Shown here: piece by piece, positions 38,167 to 47,028 of the stretch | Layout of the letters: each line of letters starts with the position of its first letter | Numbering within the stretch: the first letter of the stretch is position 1 | DNA from: Chlorobium sp. | GTDB lineage: Bacteria; Bacteroidota; Chlorobiia; Chlorobiales; Chlorobiaceae | Assembly (NCBI GenBank): GCA_005862285.1 | Contig: SZXW01000010.1 | Location: 682,001-746,000, forward strand | Direction of reading: 5' to 3' | Length of the DNA stretch: 64,000 nt | Made by a program: the position numbers and the translations under genes | Notes under the pieces: model-generated | The model's input: the letters and a program-made list of their open reading frames with translations, nothing else | What the model was told of the DNA's origin: nothing | Databases searched by the model: none

Positions 38167-39423
38167 TTATGCCGCAGTGTCAAGAGCTTCGATTTTATAT
38201 TTGAACAGGGCGATGGCTATGAGCGTTCCCAGGATGGTGATCAATCCTGCGGCAATATAGGGGGCGTGAAAGTCCATTCCATACAGTATGCTTCCGCTGA
38301 ATGGTCCGAGAATCCTGGCAAGCGAATTGACCGACTGGGACAGGCCCATGATCTGACCCTGTTTTTCCTTGTAGCTGTATAGGGAAATCATGGAAAGATT
38401 GATCGGTGCGACAAGGCTGGTTCCGATCGCGAAGAAAAAAAGAATGAAGAGAATGATCGTAAAGAGAGAATCTTTTGGTGCATAAGGAATAAAGAACACA
38501 CCGATAAAGGTGAAAATGAGCCCCCAGAGGAGCAGGTTATGCTCTCCGAATTTTTTGATGAGCTTGCTGATCATGCCGCCCTGGACGATTGCGGACCAGA
38601 TGCCGACATAGGCGAAAAGATAACCGGTCTGTTCTTCGGATGCCGAGAAATACTCTTTCCAGAGCAGGATGGATGCAACCTGCATGTTGACGATGGCAAA
38701 CGTATAGATGAAGTTTACGATCATCAGCAATGCAAGCGGCCTGGAGCTGAACACGGTCCTCAGTCCTTCGCCGTATTCCCTGAATTTTTCCGGCAAAACC
38801 TGGAAAATGGACTGTCTGGTCCCGTTTTGTCCGGGCTGCCTTTTCAGAAACCCGAAATCCATTTTCCTTGCATTCTTGTTGGATTCAGGCAATAGGAAAA
38901 CAGCAAGAATGAAATCGAGGAAAATGAGTGCGGAAGCGACATATCCGACGGTCTGTATTCCGTAATAGTGTTTGAGGATTCCTCCGATGAGCGGTCCGAT
39001 GATGAACCCGACTCCGAAGGCCGCCCCGATCATGCCCATTGCACCCGAACGGTTCTTGCTGTCGGTAACGTCGGTTATATATGCCTGGGCTGCGGCAATG
39101 TTTGCCGAGCCGATGCCGGAAAGCCCGCGGGCGAAGATAAGGAGAGGGATTGTCGATGCCTGTGAAAAAACAAGGTATGACAATGACGTGATGAAGATAC
39201 TGCAGAGCATGACTGGCCGCCGTCCGATCAGATCGCTGAACCTTCCCCAGACAGGCGAGAAAATGAACTGCATGATGGAAAAGATTGCAGCGATCAGGCC
39301 GATCATGAAAGGGTTTGCGCCAAGATCCTTAGCATAGGTTGGCAGAAGCGGAAGCACGATGCCGAAACCGATCAGATCGAGAAGAACCGTTAAAAGAAGG
39401 ATGATCAGGGGCGAGCGTTTCAT
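38167..39423 (-). CDS. MFS transporter, drug:H+ antiporter type
   Basis: 418 residues with about 12 membrane helices. Between helices 2 and 3 is the MFS motif [13 protein letters not shown], and helix 5 has a [16 protein letters not shown] antiporter motif C, as in TetA-like 12-TM DHA1 exporters. The frame opens upstream to 39594, but ATG 39423 gives the typical start [16 protein letters not shown]. The substrate is unknown. It lies 67 bases from btuF, possibly cotranscribed. Confidence 0.88.
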   Translation of the reverse strand: MKRSPLIILLLTVLLDLIGFGIVLPLLPTYAKDLGANPFMIGLIAAIFSIMQFIFSPVWGRFSDLIGRRPVMLCSIFITSLSYLVFSQASTIPLLIFARGLSGIGSANIAAAQAYITDVTDSKNRSGAMGMIGAAFGVGFIIGPLIGGILKHYYGIQTVGYVASALIFLDFILAVFLLPESNKNARKMDFGFLKRQPGQNGTRQSIFQVLPEKFREYGEGLRTVFSSRPLALLMIVNFIYTFAIVNMQVASILLWKEYFSASEEQTGYLFAYVGIWSAIVQGGMISKLIKKFGEHNLLLWGLIFTFIGVFFIPYAPKDSLFTIILFILFFFAIGTSLVAPINLSMISLYSYKEKQGQIMGLSQSVNSLARILGPFSGSILYGMDFHAPYIAAGLITILGTLIAIALFKYKIEALDTAA

Positions 39424-39490
39424 GCACCGGAACTGTTTTATGCTGCTAAAGGCACAAAGATAAAAAAATACAGAGGATTCCGTACGTTCT

Positions 39491-40402
39491 TTATCGATCA
39501 GGGGCGTGTTTTTCATCCCTGTGAAGAAGATCGGAGAGCTGTTTGATACCTTCAAGCACTCTCGGGCCTGGCCGGAGGAAAATATTGTTGTCAAAACGGT
39601 CGTAAACCCGGTTCTGTTTTACCGCACCGATGTGCGACCATCCCTGCCGGTTCATGACATTGCCGACAGCCGAAGAGTTTTTCGACATATACATGCATGC
39701 GATGATATCCGGATTCTGCTCGATCACCCATTCCTGGGAAATCTGGAAATATTCCTTTTCTACGGCATCGCCGATATTGTACCCGCCGGCATAGGCGATA
39801 AGGGCGGATGTATAGCTGCCTTTCCCTCCTGTCCAGAAGGGGTCGTCCCAAATTTCGAGGTAGACCTTTTTCCTGTTCTTTTCCCCGGCGGCTTTCTGCC
39901 TGAATCCGGCAAGGCCATTGCTGATGATGAGAGCCAGACTGTCAGCTTCTCTTGCATGGCCTGTCAGCCGGCCGAGTTTTCTCAGTGCGGGCGGAATGTC
40001 GTCAGGTGTTCTGCACTGTATCGTTTCCCTGCGGATCCCGAGAGCGGCGATTTTGTTTCCGGTTTCTTTTTCGGAGAGATCGACATCGATCACAACGTCC
40101 GGGTGGATTGCGGCGAGCACCTCGAGCGAGGGTTCGGCGAATGCTCCGACCAGGGGAACCGATGCAGCTTCCTTTGGCCAGTCACATGCAGTTGTTCTGC
40201 CGACAAGCTGTTTACCGGCCCCTATGGCATAGATCATCTCTGTCAGGCTCGGCGCGAGGCTGACAACCGTAGGCTTGCCTTTTTCTTCCGGGCCGCTGCT
40301 TTTCTGCTGTTGAGGCTGCTTGCCCCCGCATCCGGCCGTGTAGAGGAAAAGAAGGGATAACAGCAGAGAAACGATGCCGTTACAACGGAAATTTATTCGC
40401 AT
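39491..40402 (-). CDS. btuF: Corrinoid/iron-siderophore ABC substrate-binding lipoprotein (BtuF-like)
   Basis: A 303-residue periplasmic-binding protein of the helical-backbone type. The N-terminus [15 protein letters not shown]...LYTAGC is a lipoprotein signal with Cys as the lipidated residue. [20 protein letters not shown] and [19 protein letters not shown] match BtuF-type proteins. It most likely delivers corrinoid to the BtuCD pair at 51380-53681, though an iron-chelate ligand is possible. Its ATG lies 23 bases inside the Nudix gene, giving translational coupling. No cobalamin riboswitch stands ahead of this unit. Confidence 0.8.
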   Translation of the reverse strand: MRINFRCNGIVSLLLSLLFLYTAGCGGKQPQQQKSSGPEEKGKPTVVSLAPSLTEMIYAIGAGKQLVGRTTACDWPKEAASVPLVGAFAEPSLEVLAAIHPDVVIDVDLSEKETGNKIAALGIRRETIQCRTPDDIPPALRKLGRLTGHAREADSLALIISNGLAGFRQKAAGEKNRKKVYLEIWDDPFWTGGKGSYTSALIAYAGGYNIGDAVEKEYFQISQEWVIEQNPDIIACMYMSKNSSAVGNVMNRQGWSHIGAVKQNRVYDRFDNNIFLRPGPRVLEGIKQLSDLLHRDEKHAPDR

Positions 40403-40790
40403 AAAACTGAAGGATCTGCAAATGATTGAAGGCAAGGGGAAGAGAGAGTGCATCGCCGAGGGTGAACCAGGAAATTTCCTGAACCTCGTCCGGCATGAGC
40501 TGCAACTCTCCTGACGCTGTTCCGTAGAAAGCCAGCACAACGGCATGAAAACCGAATTCGGGGAATAGCTCGTTGAAATAATGGAGAAAGATCGGGGAGG
40601 TGAGCTGCAGTCCTGTTTCTTCGAGAACTTCTCGCGATACAGCCTCTTCGGCTTTTTCGTAGTCGTCGATATGTCCTCCGGGAAGGCACCAGTGCCCATG
40701 AAACGGGGACACGTTCCTTCTGGTCAGCAGGATGATGTCGCGTTTTTCAGTATCCGGGCTGATTATGGCGGCAACGGTAGCTTTCGTCAT
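40380..40790 (-). CDS. Nudix hydrolase
   Basis: 136 residues with a complete Nudix box [24 protein letters not shown] (first and last parts: [13 protein letters not shown] and REVLEETG), which binds Mg2+ and hydrolyses nucleoside-diphosphate-X substrates. The start [13 protein letters not shown] is typical of MutT-like members. It overlaps btuF by 23 bases. Substrate unknown. Confidence 0.85.
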   Translation of the reverse strand: MTKATVAAIISPDTEKRDIILLTRRNVSPFHGHWCLPGGHIDDYEKAEEAVSREVLEETGLQLTSPIFLHYFNELFPEFGFHAVVLAFYGTASGELQLMPDEVQEISWFTLGDALSLPLAFNHLQILQFYANKFPL

Positions 40791-40908
40791 AAGATGATGT
40801 GATTGTAACCGTAAAGATCACTTCAGTAAGCTTTTTTTCCAAATTCTTATCCCTGTGCACCTTGTTTGGGGAGGGATTTATCGGGCCGTAACGGAACATC
40901 AGGCCGCC

Positions 40909-41445
40909 TCAATCTGTCCGTGCTGTCAGCTTCGTACTGATTTTTCCGGCATTCCTGTCTGTGATCAAGAGATAGGCGGCCCAGACGAAAATTGATGCTT
41001 CCAGAGAGAGTTCCCAGTGAGGGTATTGTTCTATAAACCATGGCATCTTCAGATGAATCAGATCTTCGATACTGAAACTCCTGTAAGATAGCGGTGCCAT
41101 CCAGTAAATATGCCTTGTAACTGAATCAAGAATCATATGGATTGTTCCTTCAAGGCAAAAAAGAAAGGACAGCAAAGAATTCTGCTCATTTTTTTTCGAG
41201 ATCACCAGCCAGAACAATGAAAATAACAACAGGGAAAACCAGAATACAGGATAGTGGGGAAAATAGAGATGATGGTCCGCTTGCTTTGGATTGATGAATA
41301 TCAAACAGATGTGATCGATATCCGGAGCAACCGCACCGGAAAGTCCCCAGAACAGATAGCGTTTATATGATGTGATCCTTTGTTCAACAGAATCAAACAA
41401 CAGCCGGCTGACGATGTATCCTGCCGGTAGATGTGCAAATGTAAT
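40909..41445 (-). CDS. DUF457/YdjM-like membrane metal-dependent hydrolase, probable AUU start
   Basis: Canonical start codons in this frame begin only at TTG 41400, but translation of the upstream in-frame codons gives TFAHLPAGYIVSRLL, the conserved N-terminus of this family (AHLPAGY). The only start that includes it is ATT at 41445, five bases after a strong GGGAGG. The 178-residue product has APDIDHI and HHLYFPHYP, likely metal ligands, and about four membrane helices. The biochemical role of the family is not settled. Confidence 0.7.
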   Translation of the reverse strand: MTFAHLPAGYIVSRLLFDSVEQRITSYKRYLFWGLSGAVAPDIDHICLIFINPKQADHHLYFPHYPVFWFSLLLFSLFWLVISKKNEQNSLLSFLFCLEGTIHMILDSVTRHIYWMAPLSYRSFSIEDLIHLKMPWFIEQYPHWELSLEASIFVWAAYLLITDRNAGKISTKLTARTD

Positions 41446-41577
41446 AATAACCTCCCTTGAACGAATTTTCCTTCAATCTGTTTTCCTGCAATCAAATAGT
41501 TCGTGCTGATGTTCCTTTTTCATGCTGTATGAAATACTGCGCGAGTGTATATGGTTTTTTTTGGGGCTATATGATTA

Positions 41578-41593
41578 TGGCATGATAATTGCA
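41578..41593 (+). promoter_or_regulatory. Sigma-54 (-24/-12) promoter
   Basis: TGGCATGATAATTGCA has -24 GG (41579-41580) and -12 GC (41591-41592) exactly ten bases apart, with the TGGCA and TTGCA cores; it differs from the consensus TGGCACG-N4-TTGCA at one position. Transcription would start near 41604, giving a 120-base leader before the multi-PAS kinase. Confidence 0.7.
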
Positions 41594-41724
41594 GCATTTT
41601 TATTGAATGAACAGTGTTCTTGAAATTGATTCCAGAACGTTCCGTGATGTCCGTTGACATCTGCAGGACCCTCAGGGTTATCATGATCATTTGGTTGCAT
41701 TGTGATTCATGAAAAGGGGTGTTA

Positions 41725-44634
41725 ATGAGTAATTGTAGGAAACAAAGCACTAAATATAATACAGGTTTAGACATGGAAAAGAAACAGCAAGATAGTGTGT
41801 CGGCAGAAACGGCAGTTTTTTCCGTTATAGAGGCCCTTCCAGTCAAGGTCGTCATCATCGAGCCGCACGGCAGGATCCTTACTGCCAACAGCATATTTTC
41901 CGGTCATTTCGGCTTTACTCCTTCTCTTTGTACCGGGATGGATCTGTTTGTCCTCATTGAAGATATTTTCCATTCGGAACGGCTGGAGTTCATAAAAGCA
42001 TGCTGCTCAGGGGTATTCACCACCGGGAAACCGGTTTCATTTGAAGAGCATGTAAAAGAAAACATCCTTAAGGTTACGGTAAGTCCGATCAAGTCTTCAG
42101 CGGGTTATGTCGTGCAGCTTCTCATAATGCTGGAAAATATTCGGCAGCAAAGAGTGATGGAGCAGAGAGCAGTTGATGAAAAGCTCAGGTATGATCTTGC
42201 ACTGAAGTTATCCCGGACAGGTATCTGGGAAATTGATACGAGCAACGGGAAAGCTATATGGTCTGATACAACCTGGGCATTGTACGGCCTCGATCCGGCT
42301 GAAAACGAAGCCTCCACGGACCTGTGGCTTGGCATCGTTCATCCTGATGACAGGGAAACTGTACTTATGCTTACAGAATCGGCGAAAAATCAGAAAAGCG
42401 AGATCAATATAGAATACAGGGTGTGCCTTCCGGATGGTTCAAACCGCTGGTGCATGGCACGCGGCATGCCTATATATGATGACCTCGGCAAACCACTGCG
42501 GTATCTCGGGATCGTGGCAGACATAACCGAACGCAAGGAAGCCGAATCCGCCATTATGGAAAGTGAGGTGCTTTTCAGAAGCATGTTCGAGGACCATGCC
42601 GCGGTCATGCTGCTCGTCGATCCCGATTCAGGCCGCATCGTCGATGCGAACCAGGCGGCGGCAAATTTTTACGGTTGGCCGAAGAAAAAGTTATGCTCGA
42701 TGTTCATTCAGGAAATCAATACCCTCCCCTCGGAAGAAGTTAAACGGGCGATGCAGGATATCAGGTCTTCGCGCAAGATCTATAATTGTTTCCAACACCG
42801 CAATGCAGATGGCTCACTGCGCGACGTCGATGTGTTCAGTACCAAAATAAAGATTGACCGGAAGGAGCTCTTGTACTCTGTCATCCACGATGTCACAAAA
42901 AAACTCAGCATCGAAAGGAAACTGAAGGAGAGCGAAGAGCGCTTCAGGAGCATGTTCGAAGACCATTGCGCCTGCATGCTGGTTGTCGATCCCGAAACTG
43001 GCCGTATTGTCGATGCCAACCAGGCGGCATCAGATTTTTATGGCTGGCCGATAAACAGGCTCAGAGAAATGAACATAACCGACATCAACTGCGCATCCAC
43101 GGATTTCGTGCGTTCAGATATCAGACAATGGGGTGCTCTGAAGCATCGTTATGTTGTTGCAAATCACAAAAGAGCAGACGGTTCTATACGTGATGTCGAA
43201 ATATTTGCAAAAAAACTCGATATCAAGGGGCGAGCGCTGATATATGATATCATTCACGATATCACAGAACGTCAGCGCTTGGCTTCGCTTGCTGCAATTC
43301 GGGTCAATCTTCTCGAAAAGGCGGATATCCTTGGAACAGAAGAGCTGCTTCGAATTATTCTCGATCAGATCGAGGAGGCTATGGACAGTTCGCTCGGTTT
43401 CTGTTTTTTTATAGCCAAAGATCAGAAACGGATGTCGTTGCAGGCTGTTTCAACCAATACTTCAACGGTAATGCACGATGTCAAAGAAAAGCTCGATCGT
43501 AATGATCTGGACAAGGCTGGTGTCTGGGCAGAGGCTATAAAGGAACGCAAACCGTTGATCCATAACGATTATGCATCACTTGGACACCGGAAAAGCCTTC
43601 CTGCCGGTCATGCGGAAATCAAGCGGGAAATAGTTGTTCCTGTTATCCGAAACGAACGGGTAGTAGCGGCTTTCGGTTTGGGAAACAAGCTTTTCGATTA
43701 CGACGAGGAGGATGCAAAGTGGCTGACAGTCGTTGCTGATATGGTTTGGGATATTATCGAGAAGAAGGCAGCTCAGACAGAATATCGCAATATTGAAGCA
43801 AGGTTGCAGCAAGCCCAGAAAATGGAACTTGTCGGCCAGCTTGCTTCCGGAATAGCACATGAAATAAACAACCCGCTCAATTTCATCCAGCTCAATTTTT
43901 CGGCCCTGCAGGATGATGTTGCCGATTATCTCAAACTTTTCAACAGCTATCGCACCTTGGCAGGGGGGCAGGGACAGGATGCAGAATCTTTGATTTCCGC
44001 TCTGCACAGATTGAGGAACATGGAAGAGGATCTTGATATCGAGGATCTTCAACAAGAGATGGACAACATTTTTATTGAATCACAGCGAGGTATAGACCGT
44101 ATCAAAAAAATCGTTGAAGGGATGAGGAATCTGTCTTCACGGCAGGATTTTGTAACAATGACATACAGAGATATAAACCAGATAGTTCAGGAATCGCTTA
44201 CCATGGCAAAAGGTGAATATCAGTTCTGTGCCTATACAGAAACCAGGCTGGAAAAAGTACCTTTTATTCCATGTGTGTCTGACGAGATCAATCAGGTACT
44301 TCTCAATCTGATTGTCAACAGTGCGCATGCGATTCAGTCTCAGCGTCGCTCCGAGAAAGGCAGTATCTTCATACATACCTGGGCCGACAACGGCAAAGTG
44401 CATTGTTCAATAACCGATGACGGACCTGGAATTCCGGAAGAACTCAGGTCATGTATTTTCAATCCTTTTTTTACGACAAAAAGCCCCGGCAAAGGTACCG
44501 GACTTGGATTGTCAATATCCTACGATATCATCGTCAACAAACACAATGGAGAGATTTCCGTGGATTGTCCACCGGAAGGGGGTACCATTTTTACAATCTC
44601 TCTGCCTCTGAAAAACGACCGGAAAAAGGAGTAA
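41725..44634 (+). CDS. Multi-PAS/GAF sensor histidine kinase
   Basis: A soluble 969-residue kinase with no membrane segment. In order: a divergent PAS (about 20-130), a PAS/PAC with ITERKEAE linker (about 150-275), two PAS domains that are near copies of each other (each starting FRSMFEDH and containing VDPxxGRIVDANQAA), a GAF domain (about 515-680), and a kinase core with H-box SGIAHEINNPLNF and ATPase boxes DDGPGIPEE and GKGTGLGLS. There is no receiver, so the partner regulator is elsewhere. AGGGG stands before ATG 41725. The start lies 120 bases downstream of the expected transcription start of the sigma-54 promoter. Confidence 0.9.
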   Translation: MSNCRKQSTKYNTGLDMEKKQQDSVSAETAVFSVIEALPVKVVIIEPHGRILTANSIFSGHFGFTPSLCTGMDLFVLIEDIFHSERLEFIKACCSGVFTTGKPVSFEEHVKENILKVTVSPIKSSAGYVVQLLIMLENIRQQRVMEQRAVDEKLRYDLALKLSRTGIWEIDTSNGKAIWSDTTWALYGLDPAENEASTDLWLGIVHPDDRETVLMLTESAKNQKSEINIEYRVCLPDGSNRWCMARGMPIYDDLGKPLRYLGIVADITERKEAESAIMESEVLFRSMFEDHAAVMLLVDPDSGRIVDANQAAANFYGWPKKKLCSMFIQEINTLPSEEVKRAMQDIRSSRKIYNCFQHRNADGSLRDVDVFSTKIKIDRKELLYSVIHDVTKKLSIERKLKESEERFRSMFEDHCACMLVVDPETGRIVDANQAASDFYGWPINRLREMNITDINCASTDFVRSDIRQWGALKHRYVVANHKRADGSIRDVEIFAKKLDIKGRALIYDIIHDITERQRLASLAAIRVNLLEKADILGTEELLRIILDQIEEAMDSSLGFCFFIAKDQKRMSLQAVSTNTSTVMHDVKEKLDRNDLDKAGVWAEAIKERKPLIHNDYASLGHRKSLPAGHAEIKREIVVPVIRNERVVAAFGLGNKLFDYDEEDAKWLTVVADMVWDIIEKKAAQTEYRNIEARLQQAQKMELVGQLASGIAHEINNPLNFIQLNFSALQDDVADYLKLFNSYRTLAGGQGQDAESLISALHRLRNMEEDLDIEDLQQEMDNIFIESQRGIDRIKKIVEGMRNLSSRQDFVTMTYRDINQIVQESLTMAKGEYQFCAYTETRLEKVPFIPCVSDEINQVLLNLIVNSAHAIQSQRRSEKGSIFIHTWADNGKVHCSITDDGPGIPEELRSCIFNPFFTTKSPGKGTGLGLSISYDIIVNKHNGEISVDCPPEGGTIFTISLPLKNDRKKE

Positions 44635-44693
44635 GGCCGTTCCGGCGGCATTTCATGCAGTTCTCCTGATTTATGCTCTGATTCGGTAACGGC

Positions 44694-44729
44694 AACAGGG
44701 CAGTGATTTCAATCAGCGCCCTGTTTTTT
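44694..44729 (+). terminator. Intrinsic terminator after the PAS kinase
   Basis: AACAGGGC ... GCCCTGTT followed by TTTT, 60 bases after the kinase stop. Confidence 0.75.
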
Positions 44730-44860
44730 CAGTGTTAATATGAAACAATCGATATCAAGGCTGACGTCGCATTTCAAAAAAATATCCGGATATAAACCGG
44801 AGCCGCTGAAAAAGCGGAACGGCACCGGGTATTTGCACATAAGTGAATGGATAGAGCAGC

Positions 44861-45751
44861 TTATTTCGAGACGACATTGAATTTTTCAGCTTTTTTGAAA
44901 TCAGCTGAAGCTCCTTCCCGGTCTCCCATCGACTCTTTAACCTTGCCCCTGTATGTATAAGCTTCACCAAGTGCCGGATTGAGATCGAGCGCTTTTGTCA
45001 GGTCTTTCAGCGCGCCTTCATTATCTCCTGCATTGGCTTTCGCCCGGCCCCTGATATAGTATGCTTCCGCTTTGCTGGGGGTTGGATCGACTTCTATGGC
45101 TTTTTTGAAATCAGCTGTCGCTCCCTGGTTATCTCCGTTTGTGCGTTCGATCATTCCGCGATAGAAATAGGCCGCTGCGAGACGGTTATTATATTCGATG
45201 GCTTTGTTGAAATCGGCCAATGCGTTTTTCTGGTCGCCTTTGTCAAGCTTTTCTTTGCCTGAATTCAGGTATATATCTGCTTCAAAATTGGCATCGAACG
45301 GAATATTTTTGGTATCCTTTGCATGCAGCATTTTTCTTGCATTGTTGTATCCAAGCATCGATGCTCTTCTGAAATCAACCTGCGCACCTTCGCTGTCGCC
45401 AAGTGCGGTTTTTGCTATACCCCGGTTGTAGTATGCTTCCGCGTCTTTCGGTGTAGGATCAAGCTGAATTGACATTCTGTAATCTTCCCTGGCTCCTTCG
45501 CTATCCCCGAGTGCAGCCTTTGCATAGCCTCTTTTGAAATAGACTTCCGAAAGATTTGTGCGGGAAAGTTTCGGTTCATAATCAATAGCTTTGTTATAAA
45601 TCGAAATTGCTTCCTTCGGATTTCCGGCCTTCATTTTAGCATCTCCGTTCGACAGGAAATGTTTCGCTTCCTTGTTGCTTGCAAAGGCCGTATGTCCTGC
45701 AAGTGAAAAAGCAACTGCCGTCAACAACAGATATCTGTAAAGTTTTTTCAT
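44861..45751 (-). CDS. Periplasmic TPR protein
   Basis: 296 residues with a signal peptide (MKKLYRYLLLTAVAFSLAGHTAFA) and six to seven tetratricopeptide repeats of the consensus AxxxYNRGIAKxALGDxEGAxxDFRKAxxLD. Repeats near 75-105 and 205-285 are very similar, suggesting recent internal duplication. It is a likely periplasmic scaffold. The gene stands alone behind the 11-bp tandem repeats, so it is probably under two-component control. Confidence 0.85.
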   Translation of the reverse strand: MKKLYRYLLLTAVAFSLAGHTAFASNKEAKHFLSNGDAKMKAGNPKEAISIYNKAIDYEPKLSRTNLSEVYFKRGYAKAALGDSEGAREDYRMSIQLDPTPKDAEAYYNRGIAKTALGDSEGAQVDFRRASMLGYNNARKMLHAKDTKNIPFDANFEADIYLNSGKEKLDKGDQKNALADFNKAIEYNNRLAAAYFYRGMIERTNGDNQGATADFKKAIEVDPTPSKAEAYYIRGRAKANAGDNEGALKDLTKALDLNPALGEAYTYRGKVKESMGDREGASADFKKAEKFNVVSK

Positions 45752-45855
45752 GGTTTCCCTCGTTCTTTATGGTTAAGTTATGATTGACAGGCTTTTCGAA
45801 ATACAAAAGCGCAATTGCTAAATCTTCAGCCACAAGTCAATTTTAACACGAAGCG

Positions 45856-45899
45856 TCTTAAAGCATTCTTAAAGGATTATTAAAAGATGTTTAAAAATG
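45856..45899. repeat. Four 11-bp tandem repeats (response-regulator-type operator)
   Basis: TCTTAAAGCAT, TCTTAAAGGAT, TATTAAAAGAT and GTTTAAAAATG follow one another in exact 11-base steps. An 11-bp direct-repeat spacing is typical of OmpR/PhoB-family winged-helix regulators bound head to tail. On the minus strand the array ends 15 bases before a TTGACT -35-like box, ahead of the TPR gene. Confidence 0.6.
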
Positions 45900-45990
45900 A
45901 AACAGTTTTATCGGAGAGAACTTTTTACAGGCAGTTCTGTATTGTCTCACAGATATAAGTATTCAGGTTCTGCAATTTTTTCATAGCGGC

Positions 45991-46455
45991 ATGGCTTTCC
46001 ACACGTTGTCTTTTGTTCAGGATATCCCCGTTTCGATCGATACCGCCTGGAACTTTTTTTCTTCCCCGAAAAACCTTGCAAGGATCACTCCACCTGAAAT
46101 GATGTTCCGGATAACCGGTGGCACCGCAGACGAGGAGATTTTTCCGGGCATGACAATATGCTATACACTTTATCCGTTCATGATGATACCTGTCATGTGG
46201 GAAACTGAAATTACAGAGGTCAGCAAGCCGTTTCATTTCGAAGATCGTCAGAAATCCGGGCCTTATGAATACTGGCTTCACCGTCATCTTTTCCGGGAAA
46301 TCGAAGGTGGTGTCGAGATGACCGATCACCTGACATACAGCCTTCCGATGGATTTTTTCGGTGAGCTGGTCAATACGCTGATCGTCAGCCGGCGCCTTGA
46401 AGAGGTTTTTGCCTACAGAAGAAAAAAAATCGCCGAAATCCTCGGTTCTTCCTGA
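45991..46455 (+). CDS. SRPBCC-fold ligand-binding protein
   Basis: 154 residues matching the START/SRPBCC (polyketide cyclase-like) pattern: FVQDIPVSIDTAWNFFSSP at the start, GGVEMTDHLTYSLP mid-domain and a long C-terminal helix (VSRRLEEVFAYRRKKIAEIL). It probably binds a hydrophobic ligand in the cytoplasm. No neighbour suggests the ligand. Confidence 0.8.
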   Translation: MAFHTLSFVQDIPVSIDTAWNFFSSPKNLARITPPEMMFRITGGTADEEIFPGMTICYTLYPFMMIPVMWETEITEVSKPFHFEDRQKSGPYEYWLHRHLFREIEGGVEMTDHLTYSLPMDFFGELVNTLIVSRRLEEVFAYRRKKIAEILGSS

Positions 46456-46551
46456 ATGTACACCGCCTTTTCATTCGCGGCAGAGAATAAATAACCCTGC
46501 CCATATTTGTTTTATCATGGAGTTTTTGCTATCTACATAGCCGTTACTGTT

Positions 46552-46780
46552 CTTTCGATGTAGCTGGTGCCGGCTGTAAAGCCGGATAATAGGGAATTAC
46601 GTGAGATCGTAAACTGTACCCGCAACTGTTCAACGGTAGCCTCGAATATCGACTGTATGGCCACATGCAGACGGTTTTCAGGCAGCTTCAGTCACTGCAC
46701 TGTTTTCCTCCCGGGAAACTGCGGGAAGGCTGCAACTGCTTTCATCCGTTCAAGTCAGGAAACCTGCCAGTTATTTTTGC
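46552..46780 (+). ncRNA. Cobalamin riboswitch
   Basis: The conserved core is present in order: GCCGG...AAAGCCGGATAATAGGGAA, GTGAGAT, ACTGTACCCGCAACTGT, and the B12 box AAGTCAGGAAACCTGCC (46752-46768). It lies about 250 bases upstream of the btuB-type receptor start and should shut off the receptor when adenosylcobalamin is plentiful. Outer boundaries are approximate. Confidence 0.9.
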
Positions 46781-47028
46781 AATACATGATCGGACTACGG
46801 GTTATAGTCGGGGCAAAGCTGAACTTTTTTCTCTATTGCTTGTCTCCAGGTCTTATTCCCGCTCCTTTCCCGATTATCCGGAACGTCAGTGCCTCGCAGG
46901 TACCGTATTCTGCGTTTTTTCGGCCGGGAAAAAGCTGGATTGAAAATCAACGGCAAAGAACACTGTTATGCCTGCCTTTTGGTAACCCCTGTCAGTTTAT
47001 TTTTTTGAAACTGAAAACAGGTAGAAGT

